NCBI RefSeq assembly: GCF_002149035.1
Contig: NZ_NGFP01000092.1
Span: 1-32,020, forward strand
Direction: 5' to 3'
DNA: 32,020 nucleotides
Origin: Streptosporangium minutum
GTDB taxonomy: Bacteria > Actinomycetota > Actinomycetes > Streptosporangiales > Streptosporangiaceae
Translations under genes and position numbers: made by a program
The notes under the pieces: model-generated
Told to the model about the DNA's origin: nothing
Seen by the model: only the letters and a program-made list of their open reading frames with translations
Databases searched by the model: none
Part shown: positions 7,662 to 15,368 of the stretch, one piece after another
How positions within the stretch are numbered: the stretch's first letter is position 1
How the letters are laid out: every line of letters begins with the position of its first letter

Positions 7662-8312
7662 TTAGGCCGGGATGGGACCCGAGAACGTCAGGTAAGGATG
7701 TTCTCCATCGAGCCACCTCCGGTCGAGCCGCACGCCTGTGGCCAGCTCGACGGCCGTCAGGAAGCCCGCCTGCCAGTTCCAGCCGTCATCTCTCCCGAGG
7801 CACTCCTCATCCACGACGTCGACGAAGAAGTCCCCCAACGCCGCCAGCTCGGGCCACTGCGTCAGGTTGGGGTGGTCCTCAGCGCGTCCCGGGAACAGCC
7901 CGTCGATCTTCAGGAGGACCTCGCCGTCGATGGCGAGGGAGAGGTAGTTCACGGAGTTGACGTTCCACCAGGCGTTGTAGACGCGGGCGTTCGAGCTCAT
8001 CCGCCGGAGCACGCCGGGAAGGGACAGCTCACCGATCCCGTACACGACGGTTGCCGTGCCGATCCGGTCCACGACCGCGCACGGGCCGGGAAGAGGGAGG
8101 GGAAGGTTGACGATATGGGGACGGGCCGTCCGGTGAAGCTCGTAGCTGGTTCCTCCACTCAGCCGTGTGCTCACCTCCCGCAGGGTGAGCGGGTCCGCGC
8201 CGTCGGCGGGAAGCATGACGGTCCAGCTCAACGCCACATTCAACTCGGGCTCACCGATAAGCCGCCGGTAGTGCTCGTACACCTCATCGGCCGAAGGCCG
8301 TCCGGAATCCAC
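7662..8312 (-). CDS. DUF6461-like hypothetical protein
   Basis: 216 aa soluble protein. The C-terminal part (TAVELATGVRLDRRWLDGEHP) and the region with a short WNVNSVN segment resemble actinomycete proteins usually labelled DUF6461, but I give this family name from memory and with reservation. No catalytic motif is evident. The GTG start at 8312 has GGAGGAGG about 8 nt upstream. It follows the racemase-family gene on the same strand at 48 bp and could be co-transcribed with it. The 205 bp beyond its 3' end, up to the CPBP gene, show no gene that I can support. Confidence 0.7.
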   Translation of the reverse strand: MDSGRPSADEVYEHYRRLIGEPELNVALSWTVMLPADGADPLTLREVSTRLSGGTSYELHRTARPHIVNLPLPLPGPCAVVDRIGTATVVYGIGELSLPGVLRRMSSNARVYNAWWNVNSVNYLSLAIDGEVLLKIDGLFPGRAEDHPNLTQWPELAALGDFFVDVVDEECLGRDDGWNWQAGFLTAVELATGVRLDRRWLDGEHPYLTFSGPIPA

Positions 8313-8360
8313 GTGATGCCCTCCTCCGCCTTTTCCTTGGCCCGGCGCAGGCCGCGCCGT

Positions 8361-9053
8361 TCACCGCGACGCCAGGTCGACGGCGTGTTCGACGTGGATG
8401 CGGGTGGAGTCGAACACGGGAATGGCGCTGTCCTGGGGGCCGATGAGAAGGGTGATCTCGGTACAGCCCAGGATGACCCCCTGGGCGCCGCGCTCGGCCA
8501 GATCGGTGATGATCCGCCGGTAGGCCTCACGGGAGGAGTCCTCGACGCGGCCCTGGGTGAGTTCCCGGTAGATGACGTCGTGCACGAGCGTGCGGCCGGG
8601 CTCGTCGGGCACCAGGATCTCCAGCCCGTGCCTGAGCATCCGGGATCGGTAGAAGTCCATTTCCATGGTGAAGCGGGTGCCCAGCAGCCCTACGGTCGTG
8701 AGGCCGGCGCGGGTGATCCGTTCCGCCGTCGCGTCGACGATGTGGACGAAGGGAACACCGATCGCCGCCTCAACGACCTCGGCGACCCGGTGCATGGTGT
8801 TGGTGCACAGCAGGACCATCTCCGCCCCGGCCTGCTCAAGGGTCTTGGCCGCCTGGGCGAGCCGCCGCCCGGCGGCCTCCCAGTCTCCCGCGCGCTGCAT
8901 GGCCTCGATCTCTGCGAAGTCCAGGGTCAGCAGGAGGCTCCGGGCGCAGTGATGGCCGCCCAGCCGCCTGCGGGTCTCCTCGTTGAGCAACCGGTAATAC
9001 TCGGCGGAGGATTCCCAGCTCATGCCGCCGATCAGGCCAATGGTCCGTGTCAT
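8361..9053 (-). CDS. Aspartate/glutamate racemase family protein
   Basis: 230 aa. It starts with TIGLIGGMSWESSAEYY, the typical beginning of this family. Both catalytic cysteines are present, in LLCTNTMH and ILGCTEITLLI, so a cofactor-independent amino-acid racemase is likely. Aspartate is the most probable substrate given the small-type pattern, but this cannot be fixed from sequence. I chose the ATG at 9053; an in-frame ATG at 9071 adds six residues. It is divergent from a LysR regulator with a LysR-type site in the 77-bp gap, and is probably its target. Confidence 0.92.
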   Translation of the reverse strand: MTRTIGLIGGMSWESSAEYYRLLNEETRRRLGGHHCARSLLLTLDFAEIEAMQRAGDWEAAGRRLAQAAKTLEQAGAEMVLLCTNTMHRVAEVVEAAIGVPFVHIVDATAERITRAGLTTVGLLGTRFTMEMDFYRSRMLRHGLEILVPDEPGRTLVHDVIYRELTQGRVEDSSREAYRRIITDLAERGAQGVILGCTEITLLIGPQDSAIPVFDSTRIHVEHAVDLASR

Positions 9054-9100
9054 GGTCTCATGGTGGCCCATGGGTGAAGCTCATAGGTAGGCCTGTGTTT

Positions 9101-9117
9101 CTTGGATAACCCCCAAG
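9101..9117. promoter_or_regulatory. LysR-type T-N11-A operator
   Basis: CTTGGATAACCCCCAAG is a perfect 5-7-5 inverted repeat that contains the T-N11-A core (T9103 and A9115) bound by LysR regulators. It lies between the divergent lysR and racemase genes, 14 bp before the LysR start codon, so it can serve autorepression and activation of the racemase gene. Confidence 0.7.
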
Positions 9118-9130
9118 CAATACTTATGGC

Positions 9131-10051
9131 ATGGATGCCCACCGCCTGCTCATCTTCCGGCAGATCGCACATTCCGGTTCGATCGCGGGGGCGGCCCGCT
9201 CTCTCGGGTGGACGCAGCCGGCGGTCAGCCAGCATCTACGCCATCTGGAGCGCCAGGTCGGGATGGCGCTCGTGCTGCGCCGCCCGCGCGGGATCCAGCT
9301 CACCGAAGCGGGCACGGTCCTGCTACGCCACGCCGACGCCATCGCCACACGGCTGCATGCCGCCGATGACGACCTCGACGCGCTGGCCCAGCTGCGGGAG
9401 GGCACCGTCCGGCTGGCCGCGTTCCCCTCGGCCAGCGCCGCGCTCGTTCCCGCCGCCATGAGCCTGCTGGCCCAGCGCCATCCCGGCATGGACGTACGGC
9501 TCCGCGAGGCGGAGCCCCCCGAAGCGCTGGACCTCCTCGCCACCGGTGAGGTGGATCTGGCCCTGACGTTCACCCACGCGGGAGAACACCCGGCCGACCA
9601 CCCCGGGCTGGTGCGGGTCGTGCTGGGGGAGGATCCGGTCCGGCTGGTTCTGCCGCGCTCCCACCCCCACGCGCACGCCGCACCGCCCGACCAGCCGGTG
9701 AACCTGCGGCTGCTGTCGGAGGAGAGGTGGATCGGGGGGTGTGAACGGTGCACCGCGAACCTGCTCCAGACCTGCCAGGACGCGGGCTTCGTCCCGGACA
9801 TCCGCCACAGCACCGACGACTACGTGGTCACCCAGGCACTGATCGCCCGCGGCCTGGGGATCGGGCTGCTCCCGCAGCTCGCCCTCGACGCCTTCCGGAA
9901 TCCCGGCGTCACCGTTCGCGTGGCCGCGAAGCTTCGTCCCCGGACCGTGCACCTGATCCATCATCGCGAGGCGGATCACATACCCGCGGTCCGCAGCGCC
10001 GTACGGGCCCTCCATGACACCGTCTCTCCCCTGCCACCAGGTTCGTCGTGA
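9131..10051 (+). CDS. LysR family transcriptional regulator
   Basis: 306 aa. The winged HTH is N-terminal (FRQIAHSGSIAGAARSLGW, then TQPAVSQHLRHLE) and the periplasmic-binding-like co-inducer domain begins at about residue 92 (VRLAAFPSASAALVPAAM). Length is normal. It is transcribed away from the racemase gene, with a LysR site between them, the classic arrangement for a regulator and its target. The ligand is unknown; an amino acid related to the racemase reaction is a reasonable guess. It has no clear ribosome binding site and a short leader. Confidence 0.94.
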   Translation: MDAHRLLIFRQIAHSGSIAGAARSLGWTQPAVSQHLRHLERQVGMALVLRRPRGIQLTEAGTVLLRHADAIATRLHAADDDLDALAQLREGTVRLAAFPSASAALVPAAMSLLAQRHPGMDVRLREAEPPEALDLLATGEVDLALTFTHAGEHPADHPGLVRVVLGEDPVRLVLPRSHPHAHAAPPDQPVNLRLLSEERWIGGCERCTANLLQTCQDAGFVPDIRHSTDDYVVTQALIARGLGIGLLPQLALDAFRNPGVTVRVAAKLRPRTVHLIHHREADHIPAVRSAVRALHDTVSPLPPGSS

Positions 10052-10110
10052 GTCACGGCTTCCGGACAGGACCCCGGTGACCAGCTGTCGCCGCGCGGGC
10101 CGGCATGCCC

Positions 10111-10515
10111 TCAAGCGGCGTCGAGGGCTTCGGTGATCTTGCGGATCATCTCGGCCAGGGTGGGGCTGGGCTCGCCCTGGTGGGTCCGGGCGGCTGCTTC
10201 GATGGCGACGACGACGGTGCTGCGGAAGTTGTCGGCCTCGGCCGGAGCCTGCTTCTTGAGCAGGGTCATGGCCGCCGTCAGGGCCGGCAGCACCTGGTCG
10301 GCCAGGTCGGCTGTGGACTTGCCCCACTTCACGCCCTTGGGCGCCTTGGTGAGCACGTGCCCGACCAGGCCGGTCGCGGAGGTCAGGGCGATGGAGCCGT
10401 GGGTGGCGACCTTGTGGGCCGAGTCGGCGACGCCGGCGGCGGACATCAGCGAGACGGCGCCCCACGCGGCGGTCCGCAGGGTGAGCTTGTCCTGGTCGGA
10501 AAGGGTGATGGACAT
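10111..10515 (-). CDS. Conserved hypothetical protein, mostly helical
   Basis: 134 aa from the ATG at 10515, which has GAGGGAG about 10 nt upstream. The sequence is alanine- and lysine-rich with amphipathic helices. There is a mildly hydrophobic middle (GAVSLMSAAGVADSAHKVA) but no convincing membrane span or signal peptide. I do not recognise the family. It stands alone on the minus strand, convergent with lysR and 253 bp from the next gene, so it is probably monocistronic. Confidence 0.75.
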   Translation of the reverse strand: MSITLSDQDKLTLRTAAWGAVSLMSAAGVADSAHKVATHGSIALTSATGLVGHVLTKAPKGVKWGKSTADLADQVLPALTAAMTLLKKQAPAEADNFRSTVVVAIEAAARTHQGEPSPTLAEMIRKITEALDAA

Positions 10516-10609
10516 GGTGGTGTGCTCCCTCAGATCTGTTACGGAATTCAATGAACGGACGGATGGTGGAATGCGGTCCTGGTGGTGCCCGGGGTATCTC
10601 GATCGCTCA

Positions 10610-10653
10610 GGCCGGGGCCGTTCGAGGGGATCTCACCCTCGGGCGGCCCGGCC
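10610..10653. terminator. Long GC-rich hairpin after the serine hydrolase gene
   Basis: GGCCGGG, CCG and CGAGGG on the left (10610-10628) pair with CCCTCG, CGG and CCCGGCC on the right (10636-10653), leaving small internal loops and a 7-nt apical loop: about 16 base pairs. It lies 116 nt after the stop of the leftward serine hydrolase gene and about 95 nt before the next leftward start. It is best explained as an intrinsic terminator without U-tract. Confidence 0.5.
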
Positions 10654-10768
10654 CAGGCAGACAGGGCCAAGCTCGGCCCCGCGCGAAAACGTCGCCGGTT
10701 CTCCCCGCCAGGGGCTGACCGTTGGGCGCCGTGGATTCCAGCGGGCGTACCGGGACGTGAGTCCGGTG

Positions 10769-12001
10769 TCAGTCGTCGATCGCCTGGTAGAGCGTGGTCC
10801 AGAAGTCGTGGATCAGCCGCGCCGGATCCGGGACGGACATCCCGACCTGGGTGAGCAGGATTCCGGTGAGCTGGTTGTGCGGGTCGGCGTAGGTCGTGGT
10901 GCCGCTTCCGCCGTCCCAGCCGAACTGGCCGACGGGGGCGTAGTCGCCGCGGTAGGTGCGCACCGCCATCCCGAAGCCCCAGCCGCCGTGCTGGCCCTGG
11001 CCGAACGACAGATGGACGTTGTTGGTGGCCAGGGCAGTTCGGGCGGCTGTCTGCTCGGCCGTGAGGCGGTTGGTGGTCATCAGCTCGACGGCGGGCCGCG
11101 ACAGGATCCGCTCGCTGCCGTGCATGCCGCCATTGAGCAGCATCCGGAAGTAGGCGTGGTAGTCGTCGACGGTGGAGACCAGCCCGCCGCCGCCGCCCTG
11201 GAATGCCGGAGGCCGGCTCCACCGTCCCCCTTCGGCCTCGTCCCACACGATGAACTCTCCGCTCTGCGGGTCGGGGGCGTAGAGGGCCGGCAGCCGGTCG
11301 ATCTTGTCGGCGGGCACGTGGAAACCGGTGTCGGTCATGCCCAGCGGATCGAAGATGCGTTCGCGCAGGAACGTCTCGAACGACTGGCCCGTGACCCTGG
11401 CCACCAGCACGCTGAGGACATCGTGGCTGATCTGGTACTGCCAGCGCTCTCCGGGCTGGTACATCAGCGGAAGCGTGCCCAGGCGGCGCATCCACTCGTC
11501 CGGCTCGGGCATCGGCTCCGGCAGATCGGGCGTGAGCCCCTGCTCGAAGATCGCGCCCATGATCGACGTGCCCAGCGCCGTCATGTCCATGCCGAGCCCG
11601 AACGTGGAGGTCAGCAGGTCCCGTACGGTGATCGGCCGCCGCGCAGGCACGGTGTCGTCCAGCGGGCCGTCGATCCGTGTCAGCACCCGCCGGTCGGCCA
11701 GCTCCGGCAGCCACCGATCAACCACATCGTCCAGCCGCAGCCGGCACTCATCCAGCAGGACCATCGCCGCCGCCATCGCGACCGGCTTGGACGTCGAGGC
11801 CATCCGGAAGATCGTGTCCCGGCGCATCGGCGCGCCACCGTCATGACGCATCGTCCCGATCGCTTCGACATGCGTCTGGCCGCCCCGGCCGACAAGGGCG
11901 ACGAGCCCGGGGATCTTCCCGGAATCGACATGTCGTGCCAGCACGTCACGCAGTCTGCGCAGCCCCGTTGCGGAGAAGCCGCTGTCGCCGGTTTCCATCA
12001 T
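10769..12001 (-). CDS. Class C beta-lactamase-like serine hydrolase
   Basis: 410 aa of the beta-lactamase/EstB-type esterase superfamily. The nucleophile motif S69-T-S-K72 is present, the Tyr motif is in WQYQISHDVLS, and the third motif region is GWDGGSGTTTYADP. The pattern FEQGL, PLMYQPGERWQY and LRERIFDPLGMTDTGF is typical of this family of esterases and D-peptidases. There is no signal peptide, so it is probably cytosolic. AGGAG lies 4 nt before the first of two adjacent ATGs. The substrate cannot be told from sequence; beta-lactam resistance should not be assumed. Confidence 0.92.
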   Translation of the reverse strand: MMETGDSGFSATGLRRLRDVLARHVDSGKIPGLVALVGRGGQTHVEAIGTMRHDGGAPMRRDTIFRMASTSKPVAMAAAMVLLDECRLRLDDVVDRWLPELADRRVLTRIDGPLDDTVPARRPITVRDLLTSTFGLGMDMTALGTSIMGAIFEQGLTPDLPEPMPEPDEWMRRLGTLPLMYQPGERWQYQISHDVLSVLVARVTGQSFETFLRERIFDPLGMTDTGFHVPADKIDRLPALYAPDPQSGEFIVWDEAEGGRWSRPPAFQGGGGGLVSTVDDYHAYFRMLLNGGMHGSERILSRPAVELMTTNRLTAEQTAARTALATNNVHLSFGQGQHGGWGFGMAVRTYRGDYAPVGQFGWDGGSGTTTYADPHNQLTGILLTQVGMSVPDPARLIHDFWTTLYQAIDD

Positions 12002-12207
12002 GAATCTCCTTGCCTACAGTGTTCGGTCTTGCGAGACCCGTCCCGGCGTGGCGCTCATGGGCTTGCATGAGCGACGCACGAGGGTCGGGGGTGAGCTCGG
12101 TGTGGCCCAGTTCGCAGCCCCGAGGCCGCGATGCTGAACCGCTCATGGCACCTACCATCGCCGACCGCTCTGATACCGGGCCGTTGCCGTCCTGACGCGG
12201 CCGCTGA

Positions 12208-12477
12208 CACGACGATGTCACTGTCACGGCCGGGCTGAGCGGGGCGTTCGCGATGGCGAGCGCCGAGGGTGCGGCGGATACTGTCTATGTGGACTGCGCC
12301 GCCGAAGGGCACGTCATCGACCATCCCCGCGACGTGGCGGAGATCTGCACCCGTTTCGAAGAGCTCCGTACGGAGGCCCTGCCCCCGAGGGCGAGCATCG
12401 ACCTCATGACGAAGGTGAGACGACATGGAAGCAGATCTGAGCACGGCCGTCTGGCGCCAGGCATCGCTCAGCGGTGA
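12208..12477 (+). pseudogene. C-terminal remnant of an XRE/DUF5753 (Scr1-like) regulator
   Basis: The frame opens after a TGA at 12205 and reads HDDVTVTAGLSGAFAMAS, then TVYVDCAAEGHVIDHPRDV, then FEELRTEALPPRASIDLMTKV. This is the end of the DUF5753 domain that follows the HTH in actinomycete XRE regulators paired with DUF397 proteins. The HTH and most of DUF5753 are missing; an internal ATG at 12253 could be used but would give only a 74-residue stub. The frame also runs 52 bp into the DUF397 gene instead of ending at its start. This is a truncated gene. Confidence 0.7.
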
Positions 12478-12661
12478 CAACGGCGGCAATTGCGTCGAGG
12501 TGGCCGTGGTGGACGCCCCCGGTGTCGGCCACAAGGCGGGCCTCGGCTCCCTGTACGTGCTGCGCGACTCCAAGAACCCCGAAGGCCCGAAGCTGTTCTT
12601 CACCCGGTCGGAGTGGGACGCCTTCGTCGGCGGCGTGAAGCTCGGCGAGTTCGACAACTGA
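12425..12661 (+). CDS. DUF397 domain-containing protein
   Basis: 78 aa, a complete DUF397 protein: WRQASLSGDNGGNCVEVA near the start, then LRDSKNPEGPKLFFTRSEWDAF and a short C-terminus. DUF397 proteins are small partners of adjacent XRE/DUF5753 regulators, and the pair behaves like a control or toxin-antitoxin-like module in Streptomyces. The ATG at 12425 has an AAGGTGAG ribosome binding site. Its usual partner is reduced to a fragment just upstream, so this copy is an orphan unless a partner is encoded elsewhere. Confidence 0.9.
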   Translation: MEADLSTAVWRQASLSGDNGGNCVEVAVVDAPGVGHKAGLGSLYVLRDSKNPEGPKLFFTRSEWDAFVGGVKLGEFDN

Positions 12662-12935
12662 TCAGTAGGTGGTAAGGCTCTCGTCCATGACGGGGGCCTT
12701 CACCACCCGCGGCCTCAGACCTCGATATCCGGAGTGCCCTGCCCGCCGGCGCCTCGTCGGCGCAGGTCAAGATCGCCCAGTACCCTCCGCTGCGCGTCCC
12801 CGTGCGGTAGGACCGCTCCCGGGCTGTCTGAATCCCCTGTCCGACGGCTCCCGGCTCCCCGGTCCGACGGTGCCGGGGATAAGCGGCGGCTCTCGGGGAA
12901 GGGAGGGACCTCCAAGGTTTCGGAGGTTGAGAATC

Positions 12936-13061
12936 ATGAGGAATGCGATACGCGCCGGCGTCGGGCTCACCGTGGCCGTACTGGCCGTCCTCGGAAGCGT
13001 GGGAGCGGGCGATGACCACCGGCCCGCCCAGACCAGCTTGAGCTCGGAGTCGTCTCGCTAG
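12936..13061 (+). CDS. Possible small secreted peptide
   Basis: 41 aa. A short basic start (MRNAIRAG) is followed by a hydrophobic core (VGLTVAVLAVLGSVGAG) and a hydrophilic serine-rich tail, resembling a signal peptide with a very short mature part. GGAGG lies 9 nt before the ATG, a good ribosome binding site in a region without other genes. No family is recognised. The 274 bp upstream, back to the DUF397 stop, hold no other gene that I can support. Confidence 0.45.
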   Translation: MRNAIRAGVGLTVAVLAVLGSVGAGDDHRPAQTSLSSESSR

Positions 13062-13092
13062 CGACGCCCATGCCGGACCGGCGCCTGGCGGA

Positions 13093-13668
13093 TCAGGGAT
13101 AGATCTTCCTGTGCTCGGCCAGCATCGTGACGTACTGCTCGATACGGCGCGCCCGGGTTTCGGCCTTCTTGGCGTCCTGCACGCGGTAGACGACCGTGTA
13201 GCGGTTGCGGCTGTCGAGCGTCGCGAAGAACTCCTCCGCGACGGGATTCCGCGCCAGGGCGAGCGCCAGGTCTTCGGGCACGGTGGCGGTCCGCGGCCCG
13301 TCATACGCCGCGTCCCAGCGGCCGTTCCCCTTCGCGCGTTCGATCTCCAGCAGGCCCGGAGGCTTCATCCGGCCCCGCTCGATCAGCGTGACGGCCTTGT
13401 CACGGTTGATCTTCGACCACCTGCTCCCCGGCCTGCGGGGACTGAACCGCTGCAGCCAGTGTCCGGCGTCGAATGTGCTCTTCTGCCCGTCGATCCAGCC
13501 GTAGCACAGGGCCACGTCGAGCGCCTGGGCGTAGTCCAGCGACTCGACGCCCGCCACCTTCTTGGCGAGCTTGAGCCAGATTCCGGACGAGGAACCGTGG
13601 TGGACGGCGAGCCACTCCTCGAAAGCCGCGGCCGACGGAAAGAAGAGGGTTTCCTCATCAGAGCGCAT
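13093..13668 (-). CDS. YdeI/OmpD-associated family protein
   Basis: 191 aa from the ATG at 13668, where the protein starts MRSDEETLFFPSAAAFEEWLA. Family features are GIWLKLAKKVAG, LDVALCYGWIDGQKS, the WLQRFSPRRPGSRWSKIN stretch, and a C-terminal helical part ending in a Tyr/Arg-rich end. Members are cytosolic and of uncertain function, sometimes annotated as bacteriocin-protection proteins. The open frame upstream to 13854 is arginine/proline-rich and not part of the family. The 235 bp upstream hold no gene that I can support. Confidence 0.9.
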   Translation of the reverse strand: MRSDEETLFFPSAAAFEEWLAVHHGSSSGIWLKLAKKVAGVESLDYAQALDVALCYGWIDGQKSTFDAGHWLQRFSPRRPGSRWSKINRDKAVTLIERGRMKPPGLLEIERAKGNGRWDAAYDGPRTATVPEDLALALARNPVAEEFFATLDSRNRYTVVYRVQDAKKAETRARRIEQYVTMLAEHRKIYP

Positions 13669-13903
13669 CGCAGCAGTGAAGCACACCGGTGCGACAGCGA
13701 CGGGCCACGCCTCCGACACCGGGCTGCGACCGGTCCGGGCGCACCCTGGAAGGTGTGTCCGGTGCCCTCGCCGGAGAGGCGTCGCGGCGGCCCGCTCCTC
13801 ACGCTGGAGGAGTGGGCCGCCGCGGAGCCCGCCCCGGTCGGCGGGTGGCGCCAAGCGGGCGCAGCCGTACGGCCGGCGAGAGCCGCGGGACCTCAGCCGC
13901 TCA

Positions 13904-15223
13904 CTACGGGCGGCCGAGGGCGCGGTAGTGCCAGCCGGAGGCGCGCCAGGTTTCGGCGTCGAGGGCGTTGCGGCCGTCGACGATCTTGCGGGTGGCCACG
14001 ACGGCGCCGAGCGTCTCGGGGTCGAGGTCGATGAACTCCTGCCATTCGGTCAGCAGCAGCACCACGTGGGCGTCGCGGGCCGCCTCCAGGGCGGATTCGC
14101 CGTAGGAGAGCTCGGGGTGGGCCCGCCGGGCGTTCTCCTGGGCGACGGGGTCGTAGACGGTGACCCGGCCGCCCTGCTCGCTGATCTTGACGGCGACGTC
14201 GAGGGCGGGGGAGTCGCGGATGTCGTCGGAGTTGGGTTTGAACGCCGCGCCGAGCACGGTGACCGTACAGCCGCGGAAGGAGCCGCCGGCCAGCTCGCGG
14301 GCCAGGTCGACCATGCGGGCCCGGCGGCGCATGTTGATCGCGTCCACCTCGCGCAGGAAGGTCAGCGCCTGGTCGGCGCCCAGCTCCCCGGCTCGGGCCA
14401 TGAACGCGCGGATGTCCTTGGGCAGGCAGCCGCCGCCGAAGCCCAGGCCGGGGTTGAGGAACTTGCCGCCGATGCGGTCGTCGAAGGAGAGCGCCAGTGA
14501 CAGCTGCTTGACGTCGGCGTGTGCGGCCTCGCAGACCTCGGCCATCGCGTTGATGAACGAGATCTTGGTTGCCAGGAAGGCGTTGGCGGCGACCTTGACC
14601 AGTTCGGCGGTCGGATAGTCGGTGATCACTATCGGGGTGCCCAACTCCAGCATGGAGGCGTACACCTCGCGCATGACCTTCTCCGCCTTGTCGGAGGCCA
14701 CGCCGAGCACGATCCGGTCGGGGTACAGGGTGTCCTTCACGGCGAAGCCCTCGCGGAGGAACTCGGGGTTCCACGCCAGCTCGGCCCCCGAGCCGATGGG
14801 GGCCAGCCGGGCCAGCTTGTCGGCCAGGCGCTGGGCGGTGCCCACGGGGACGGTCGACTTGCCCAGGACCAGGCATTCGCGCTTCAGGTGCGGGGCCAGC
14901 GACTCGATCGCGGCGTCCAGGTAGGAGACGTCGGCTCCGTACTCACCGGGTTTCTGCGGGGTGCCCAGACACAGGAAGTGCACGTCGCCGAAGGCTGCGG
15001 CCTCCTCGTAGGAGGTGGTGAAGCGCAGCCGCCCGTTGGCGAGGTTGCGCCTGAGGATCTCCTGCAGACCGGGTTCGTAGATGGGCAGATCCCCGGCCTG
15101 CAGCCGGGCGATCTTCTCCGCGTCCACGTCGACACCGAGGACTTCGAAGCCCAGCTCCGCCATGCACGCGGACGTCGTCGCACCCAGGTATCCGGTTCCC
15201 ACCATCGTCAGGCGGTAGGCCAC
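13904..15223 (-). CDS. UDP-glucose 6-dehydrogenase
   Basis: 439 aa enzyme of the UDP-glucose/GDP-mannose dehydrogenase family, which oxidises UDP-glucose to UDP-glucuronate with 2 NAD+. The N-terminal Rossmann motif is GTGYLGATTSACMAELG. The catalytic cysteine C266 is in FGGGCLPKD, and the C-terminal UDP-binding part contains LGAAFKPNSDDIRDSPALDV. The GTG at 15223 has AAAGGA about 6 nt upstream and starts the protein at AYRLTMVGTGYLG, as expected. The longer open frame to 15340 overlaps the divergent promoter region. It probably supplies uronic acid for the surface polymers suggested by the right half of the window. Confidence 0.94.
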   Translation of the reverse strand: MAYRLTMVGTGYLGATTSACMAELGFEVLGVDVDAEKIARLQAGDLPIYEPGLQEILRRNLANGRLRFTTSYEEAAAFGDVHFLCLGTPQKPGEYGADVSYLDAAIESLAPHLKRECLVLGKSTVPVGTAQRLADKLARLAPIGSGAELAWNPEFLREGFAVKDTLYPDRIVLGVASDKAEKVMREVYASMLELGTPIVITDYPTAELVKVAANAFLATKISFINAMAEVCEAAHADVKQLSLALSFDDRIGGKFLNPGLGFGGGCLPKDIRAFMARAGELGADQALTFLREVDAINMRRRARMVDLARELAGGSFRGCTVTVLGAAFKPNSDDIRDSPALDVAVKISEQGGRVTVYDPVAQENARRAHPELSYGESALEAARDAHVVLLLTEWQEFIDLDPETLGAVVATRKIVDGRNALDAETWRASGWHYRALGRP

Positions 15224-15269
15224 TGGTGTTCCTTTCGCTTCTGCCCGATTATGTGCCGTCAGAGTATCG

Positions 15270-15314
15270 GTATCCCTCCTGGCGCTCGCCACCTGCACAA
15301 ACAGGTAGGGATAC
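15270..15314. promoter_or_regulatory. Nested inverted repeat between ugd and acyl-CoA dehydrogenase
   Basis: GTATCCCT (15270-15277) pairs with AGGGATAC (15307-15314), and ACCTG (15291-15295) pairs with CAGGT (15302-15306). On the right side the two arms are contiguous; on the left they are 13 nt apart. The element lies in the 145-bp divergent intergenic region, 55 bp before the acyl-CoA dehydrogenase start, and could be an operator or leader structure. Confidence 0.4.
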
Positions 15315-15368
15315 ATATCACATGTGGTGGAGCGGTCCACACTTTGTTGGACGTCCTACTATTTGCCC

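Noticed and set aside
7501-7716. 71-codon minus frame between the CPBP and DUF6461-like genes
   Set aside because: It overlaps the end of the DUF6461-like gene and has no family features.
10133-12070. 645-codon plus-strand open frame
   Set aside because: It lies antisense to the serine hydrolase and the unknown conserved protein, both of which have family features or a good start; the frame is a high-GC shadow.
13759-13903. Possible N-terminal fragment (LLTLEEWAAAE) upstream of the ugd end
   Set aside because: It looks slightly like the start of a Uma2-type protein, but it is too short and lacks a continuation.
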